Shown piece by piece: positions 7,104-10,315 of a DNA stretch of 10,315 bases. Position numbers and translations under genes: made by a program. This DNA comes from Clostridia bacterium (GTDB lineage Bacteria > Bacillota_A > Clostridia > Peptostreptococcales > Anaerovoracaceae). The DNA lies in assembly GCA_024403175.1 (NCBI GenBank), contig JAKSSI010000031.1, positions 1-10,315 of the forward strand. Reading direction: 5' to 3'. Position 1 is the first letter of the stretch. Each line of letters begins with the position of its first letter. Under the pieces are notes generated by a model. The model saw nothing but the letters and a program-made list of their open reading frames with translations, made no database searches and was not told the DNA's origin.

Positions 7104-7114
7104 TATGTATAGAG
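7101..7114 (+). repeat. Perfect inverted repeat over the sigma gene start site
   Basis: CTCTAT (7101-7106) and ATAGAG (7109-7114) form a perfect six-base inverted repeat with a two-base centre. It spans the 3' part of the ECF -10 element, the expected start site and the first bases of the ribosome site. The two-base centre is too small for an RNA loop without opening the innermost pairs, and the left arm may not be transcribed from the ECF promoter. A DNA operator is one possibility. On read-through transcripts from the MATE gene it could weakly shield the ribosome site. Confidence 0.4.
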
Positions 7115-7124
7115 GACCTCAATT

Positions 7125-7670
7125 ATGGAAGACGAAAGAATTATTGAACTGTATAACATGCGTTCTGAAGTAGCTATTGCTCATACTGCTTCTAAGTATG
7201 GTTCCTACGCAACTAAAATTGCGTACAACGTTTTGAAAAGCTTAGAAGATAGTGAGGAGTGTGTTTCTGATGCTTATCTTAAGCTGTGGAATAGCATCCC
7301 GCCGCAGCGGCCAAACAGCCTAAAGGCATTCCTTGCTAAGGTTGTTAGAAATTTGGCTTTAGATAAATACGATAAAGCCAATGCCCAAAAGCGTGGTGGC
7401 GGTCAGGTTGAATTATGTTTAGATGAATTATCCGAACTGCTACCTGACAGACAAATGGAAAGTGAAAACATTACAGAAGTAATTAATCAATTCCTTAAAA
7501 CACAAGATTCTAAAAAGGCAAAAATGTTTATCAGACGTTATTGGTATTTGGACAGTGTAAAAGATGTGGCTATAAACTGTGGTTGCACAGAAGCTACTGC
7601 AAAAACAACACTGTTTAGAATGCGTGCAGATTTAAAAGATGCGCTGCAAAAAGAGGGGATTAACATATGA
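7125..7670 (+). CDS. ECF-type RNA polymerase sigma factor
   Basis: This is a 181-residue sigma-70 family protein with only regions 2 and 4, as in extracytoplasmic function sigma factors, that would direct RNA polymerase to stress or envelope genes. Region 2 spans about 18-90, with the core-binding/-10 segment around SEECVSDAYLKLWNSIPP and FLAKVVRNLALDKY. A linker of about 30 residues follows. Region 4 spans about 118-175, with the helix-turn-helix in SVKDVAINCGCTEATAKTTL, which would contact the -35. AGAGGA (7111-7116) eight bases upstream supports the start. The gene ends in an ATGA overlap with the DUF4349-like membrane protein, its likely anti-sigma partner. The upstream ECF-type promoter implies positive autoregulation. 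I cannot name its ECF group with certainty. Confidence 0.92.
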   Translation: MEDERIIELYNMRSEVAIAHTASKYGSYATKIAYNVLKSLEDSEECVSDAYLKLWNSIPPQRPNSLKAFLAKVVRNLALDKYDKANAQKRGGGQVELCLDELSELLPDRQMESENITEVINQFLKTQDSKKAKMFIRRYWYLDSVKDVAINCGCTEATAKTTLFRMRADLKDALQKEGINI

Positions 7671-8752
7671 AGAGCGAAGATATGCTCAAAGCTATAGGCG
7701 ATATTGATGATGAACTCATACTTGGTGCTGAAGTAAGCCAAGATTTAAAGCCTGTAAAAGAAAAGAAAGAAAAAACTGTCAAGTCTGCTGTAAAGAAGTT
7801 TGACCGTTGGGCTGGAGGCATTGCTGCTGTACTTGTGCTTTGTATAGTTGGAGGCTTTTTAGGAAACGGATTTAGAGGCATGGGTACAAAGGGCGGGGCT
7901 GCTGCGCCTATGGATTCACCGCAATTTAATAGTGGATACCACGAAAGCTATGACTATAAGAATGATATGTCATACGAAGGTGCAATGATTCCTAGTAAGG
8001 ACGCGGCAACTGCGGGTACTGGTGTTAAGCTTGCCAGCGAAATAGCCAATGTAAAACTTATCTATAGAGCAAATATTAGTCTTCAGACTACAGAATATGA
8101 GAAGACACTGGATGGAATTAAGGCTATGGTGGCTGAATTCGGTGGATATTTTGAGGGTTCTGAAGTTTACAACGGGAACTACTATTACAGTGGTTTAAAG
8201 AACGGAAGCTATACAATTAGAATTCCTTCTGACAGCTACAGAGCGTTTATTGATAGCGTTGGTGATGGAGCAAGAGTTGTAAGACTTAATGAATCTGTAG
8301 AAGATATTGGTCAGCAGTATTACGACGCAGAAAGCAGACTTGAAACTTTAAATATTAAACTTGATAGACTTCAGGAGCTTCTGCAAAAAGCTGACAATAT
8401 GTCTGACATAATCGTTTTAGAAAACGAAATTTCAGATGTTGAATACAGCATTCAAAAATACTCCACAACATTAAATCGTTATGATAGCCTTATTGGATAT
8501 TCAACAATCAACATGGATATTCAGGAAGTAAACAAGTACGATGGCTCTTCTGTTCAGAAGGAAGGCTTTGGTACTAGACTTGCAAGGGCAATCAAAAACG
8601 GCCTTATGGGGGCCGTTGAAACTGCTGAAGATTTTGTAATTTGGGTAGGTTATAACCTTGTCGGAATTATTGTCTTCGTAGCGCTTGTTCTGATTATTTG
8701 GAAGACTCACATTATCGCAAGAATCGTTAGAAAGATTCGCGGTAAGCAGTAA
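7667..8752 (+). CDS. DUF4349-like membrane protein, putative anti-sigma factor
   Basis: This 361-residue protein has a cytosolic N-terminus (1-47), one membrane helix (about 48-66), a long outer part and a second membrane helix (about 324-345) followed by a basic tail, giving an N-in, C-in topology. The outer part has a Gly/Ser/Tyr-rich linker (about 67-120), then a region from about 126 that matches DUF4349 in pattern: LIYRANISLQT, GGYFEGSE, YTIRIPSDSYRAF and a coiled-coil segment (about 216-275). The short N-terminus carries AIGDIDDELI, a motif I associate with anti-sigma proteins of clostridia; it has no Cys or His, so it is not a zinc-type anti-sigma domain. The 4-base overlap with the sigma gene supports a partner role. 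The anti-sigma function is inference; the DUF4349 assignment is recognised by pattern only. Confidence 0.82.
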   Translation: MKSEDMLKAIGDIDDELILGAEVSQDLKPVKEKKEKTVKSAVKKFDRWAGGIAAVLVLCIVGGFLGNGFRGMGTKGGAAAPMDSPQFNSGYHESYDYKNDMSYEGAMIPSKDAATAGTGVKLASEIANVKLIYRANISLQTTEYEKTLDGIKAMVAEFGGYFEGSEVYNGNYYYSGLKNGSYTIRIPSDSYRAFIDSVGDGARVVRLNESVEDIGQQYYDAESRLETLNIKLDRLQELLQKADNMSDIIVLENEISDVEYSIQKYSTTLNRYDSLIGYSTINMDIQEVNKYDGSSVQKEGFGTRLARAIKNGLMGAVETAEDFVIWVGYNLVGIIVFVALVLIIWKTHIIARIVRKIRGKQ

Positions 8753-9404
8753 GCAGACAACATGTTCCGAAATTGTATTTTTCGGTATTAACCTTTGCAA
8801 AGCCTACTTTTTTAAGAAGATCTGATAATTGGCTTGGGCTAAGGAAGGCATCGGTGGATTCGAAAAGCCACTGGTATTCGGCCTTGTACTTACCAACGCC
8901 GCCAATTAATGGGGTAAGGGTCTTAAAGTAGAGCTTGTAAAAAGGATACACAATTTTATTCTCAGGTATAAAAGAGTCCAGGATGTAAATATTACCTCTT
9001 GAGACTCTTTTCATTTCTCGTAAAACCTGTTCGAAATCAGGTGTGTTTCTAAGTCCAAATGAAATGGTGCAGGCATCGAAGCTGCCATCTTCAAAAGGAA
9101 GCTCCATAGCATTTCCTTGAATCCAGTTTACCTTGTTTTCTTTGTCTTTTTCTTTTGCAACAGTAAGCATTGCAGGAGAAAAATCAAGGCCTGTTACATT
9201 TATGCCTTCGGCTGAAAGCATTAAAGAAATATCTCCTGTGCCACAACAAACATCTAAAACCTTTTCTGGTTTTGCTGTTTTTACGGCAGAAATCAAATGC
9301 TTCTTCCAACCCATTTGCATACCTAAAGAAATGCGGTCGTTGGCAGAATCATAGTTTTCGGAAATTTTTTCAAATATGTTTAATACTTTTTCTTCTTTAT
9401 TCAT
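8727..9404 (-). CDS. menG: Demethylmenaquinone methyltransferase (MenG/UbiE)
   Basis: This 225-residue class I methyltransferase transfers a methyl group from S-adenosylmethionine to demethylmenaquinone, the last step of menaquinone synthesis, at the inner face of the membrane. The N-terminal signature IFEKISENYDSANDRISLG (10-28) is that of UbiE/MenG. SAM-binding motif I is DVCCGTGD (51-58), followed by GLDFSPAML (72-80), GNAMELPF (97-104) and the hallmark FGLRN (116-120). The C-terminal YQWLFES segment and VGF are also typical. Length is normal. It starts 6 bases after the stop of the MenA-type gene, with only a weak AGAAG-like ribosome site, so the two are probably translated together. Its last 26 bases overlap the convergent DUF4349-like gene. 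No UbiE-independent ubiquinone genes are visible, so the MenG role is preferred. Confidence 0.93.
   Translation of the reverse strand: MNKEEKVLNIFEKISENYDSANDRISLGMQMGWKKHLISAVKTAKPEKVLDVCCGTGDISLMLSAEGINVTGLDFSPAMLTVAKEKDKENKVNWIQGNAMELPFEDGSFDACTISFGLRNTPDFEQVLREMKRVSRGNIYILDSFIPENKIVYPFYKLYFKTLTPLIGGVGKYKAEYQWLFESTDAFLSPSQLSDLLKKVGFAKVNTEKYNFGTCCLLTAYRESF
8742..8755. repeat. Tandem 7-base duplication at the convergent gene ends
   Basis: GTAAGCA occurs twice in direct tandem (8742-8748 and 8749-8755). The second copy contains the TAA stop of the + strand DUF4349-like gene (8750-8752), and the repeat also codes for part of the LLTAY tail of MenG on the other strand. A slippage duplication could have set the present ends of the genes. 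Two copies of seven bases can also be chance. Confidence 0.5.
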
Positions 9405-9410
9405 ATGCTT

Positions 9411-10315
9411 CTACTGAAATCTATAAAGCAGCACCTCAATGGCTCTTACTGCTATTATTGCAATATACACTGTGTTAGCTTTTCTGTTCGCCCCTATAAT
9501 TCCGCGCATCTGATTGATTCTGTTTTCTTGGGTCAGCGGTGAATTGCAGAGGAAATTAAACTGATCCTTTGCTGCAAAATGAAGAAGTATTGCAGCTATA
9601 ATGCCATAAGGGCCAACTATGAGAATAGGAAGTATCCAAATGGAATATTTCCAAATAAGTACAAGAGTTTTGTAAAGCTTCTTTGATTGTTCTCTTCCTA
9701 AAGTAACTGGGAGAGTTTTTCTTCCGGCACGAATATCCTTTTCTATATCACAGCAGTTGTTGGTCATCATAATAAGGCCAATGCTGATGATAAATGGAAT
9801 GCTGCAAATAAGAACTACAGGCTGAGCTTTCTTGGCTGCAATAGAAACTATTGCTAAAGGAATGAGTCCGCCCATTACAAAACCCGATACAAATTCTCCG
9901 ATTGGAAGATAGGAAATTGGGGTTCGTCCGCCAGAATAGAAAAGTACTGCAAGTCCGCCGATAATTCCGCAAGCGAAAGGTGTAATGCCTGTGCCCCAGG
10001 CAGCAGCCACGCCGAGAATTGCTCCTCCTGCAAGGTAGGCTATAGCTAAAACCAATGCATGAGAAGGATTAATGTGGTTGTACAAGAATACGGCATCTTC
10101 TACTTCAAGGGCGTCGTCTAAGGTGTCGGTGCCTTTTTTGTAGTCGAAGTAGTCGTTCATTGTGTTAACGGCTGATTGCATTAGAATGCAGCAAACAAAA
10201 AGTGCCATAGCTTTCCAAATCGGAAGCATGTGTCCTGTTGCATAGCTAAGAACAATTCCGACTGCGGCAGGGAATTCTGCTGCGACCGCGGATGGTGGGT
10301 TTGCCAGATGAAGAG
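9411..10315 (-). CDS. menA: MenA-type prenyltransferase, 5' end outside the window
   Basis: This is an integral membrane UbiA-superfamily enzyme that attaches a polyprenyl chain to 1,4-dihydroxy-2-naphthoate, giving demethylmenaquinone. The frame is open to the right edge, so the true start lies beyond 10315; an internal Met at 10227-10229 is not the start, since the residues before it (ANPPSAVAAEFPAAVG and on) look like the first helix of the family. About 301 codons are visible. The first Mg/diphosphate motif is NDYFDYKKGTD (bases 10125-10157). The second is NNCCDIEKDIRAGRKTLPV (around 9715-9760). YSGGRTPISYLPIGE is the MenA-like segment between them. Hydrophobic helices fill the rest, and the stop TAG is at 9411-9413. 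The menG gene follows after 6 bases, confirming a menaquinone role. A related UbiA enzyme with another aromatic substrate is the main alternative. Confidence 0.88.
   Translation of the reverse strand, partial: LHLANPPSAVAAEFPAAVGIVLSYATGHMLPIWKAMALFVCCILMQSAVNTMNDYFDYKKGTDTLDDALEVEDAVFLYNHINPSHALVLAIAYLAGGAILGVAAAWGTGITPFACGIIGGLAVLFYSGGRTPISYLPIGEFVSGFVMGGLIPLAIVSIAAKKAQPVVLICSIPFIISIGLIMMTNNCCDIEKDIRAGRKTLPVTLGREQSKKLYKTLVLIWKYSIWILPILIVGPYGIIAAILLHFAAKDQFNFLCNSPLTQENRINQMRGIIGANRKANTVYIAIIAVRAIEVLLYRFQ

Noticed and set aside
5725..8752. MATE transporter plus sigma factor as part of a mobile or defence island
   Set aside because: There are no integrase, transposase, terminal repeats or tRNA target, and base and codon use look uniform across the window.
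8767..8785. CCGAAA/TTTCGG hairpin as a bidirectional terminator between the convergent genes
   Set aside because: It lies inside the menG coding region and neither side is followed by a T-run. The arms are short and AT-rich.
9133..9478. Plus-strand open frames opposite menG and the end of menA
   Set aside because: The minus-strand proteins carry full family motifs. The plus-strand frames have low-complexity content and no recognisable domain.

Overview
The window reads as a low-GC, AT-leaning genome of a Gram-positive anaerobe, most likely a Clostridia-type Bacillota. The basis is AGA-rich arginine usage, AGAGG/AAAGGAG-type ribosome sites, very tight gene packing, and a sigma/DUF4349 pair typical of that group. 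I cannot name a genus. Almost everything is coding: the longest gap between genes is about 90 bases, so no stretch over 300 bases lacks a gene. I see no tRNA, rRNA, CRISPR array, transposon, prophage or attachment site.

Layout on the + strand. Bases 1-117 hold a weak promoter candidate and a structured leader, followed by a low-molecular-weight protein tyrosine phosphatase (118-546) closed by a clear intrinsic terminator (552-590). An extended -10 promoter (592-600) then opens a run of six close or overlapping genes: an Ldh2/malate-lactate type NAD(P)H oxidoreductase (638-1747), peptidase T (1750-2961), a short-chain dehydrogenase (start best placed at 2973, ending 3737), a WYL-domain regulator (3750-4715), an Elp3-like radical SAM protein without acetyltransferase domain (4719-5732) and a MATE exporter (5725-7080). 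They look co-transcribed, but they do not form a pathway I recognise.

An ECF-type promoter, TGTAAC-N16-CGTCTC (7076-7103), starts inside the stop codon region of the MATE gene. It is well placed to drive an ECF sigma factor (7125-7670), which is coupled by an ATGA overlap to a two-pass membrane protein with a DUF4349-like outer region (7667-8752). I read this pair as a self-regulating envelope-sensing switch, with the membrane protein holding the sigma factor through its short cytosolic N-terminus. It is the most interesting part of the window, but the family arrangement is not wholly new.

On the - strand, arriving convergently, are menaquinone biosynthesis genes: a MenA-type prenyltransferase (cut by the right edge, ending at 9411) followed after 6 bases by a MenG/UbiE methyltransferase (8727-9404). 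The 3' end of menG overlaps the 3' end of the DUF4349 gene by 26 bases. These two enzymes carry out the prenylation and methylation steps of menaquinone synthesis and suggest that the organism has a quinone-based electron transport chain.
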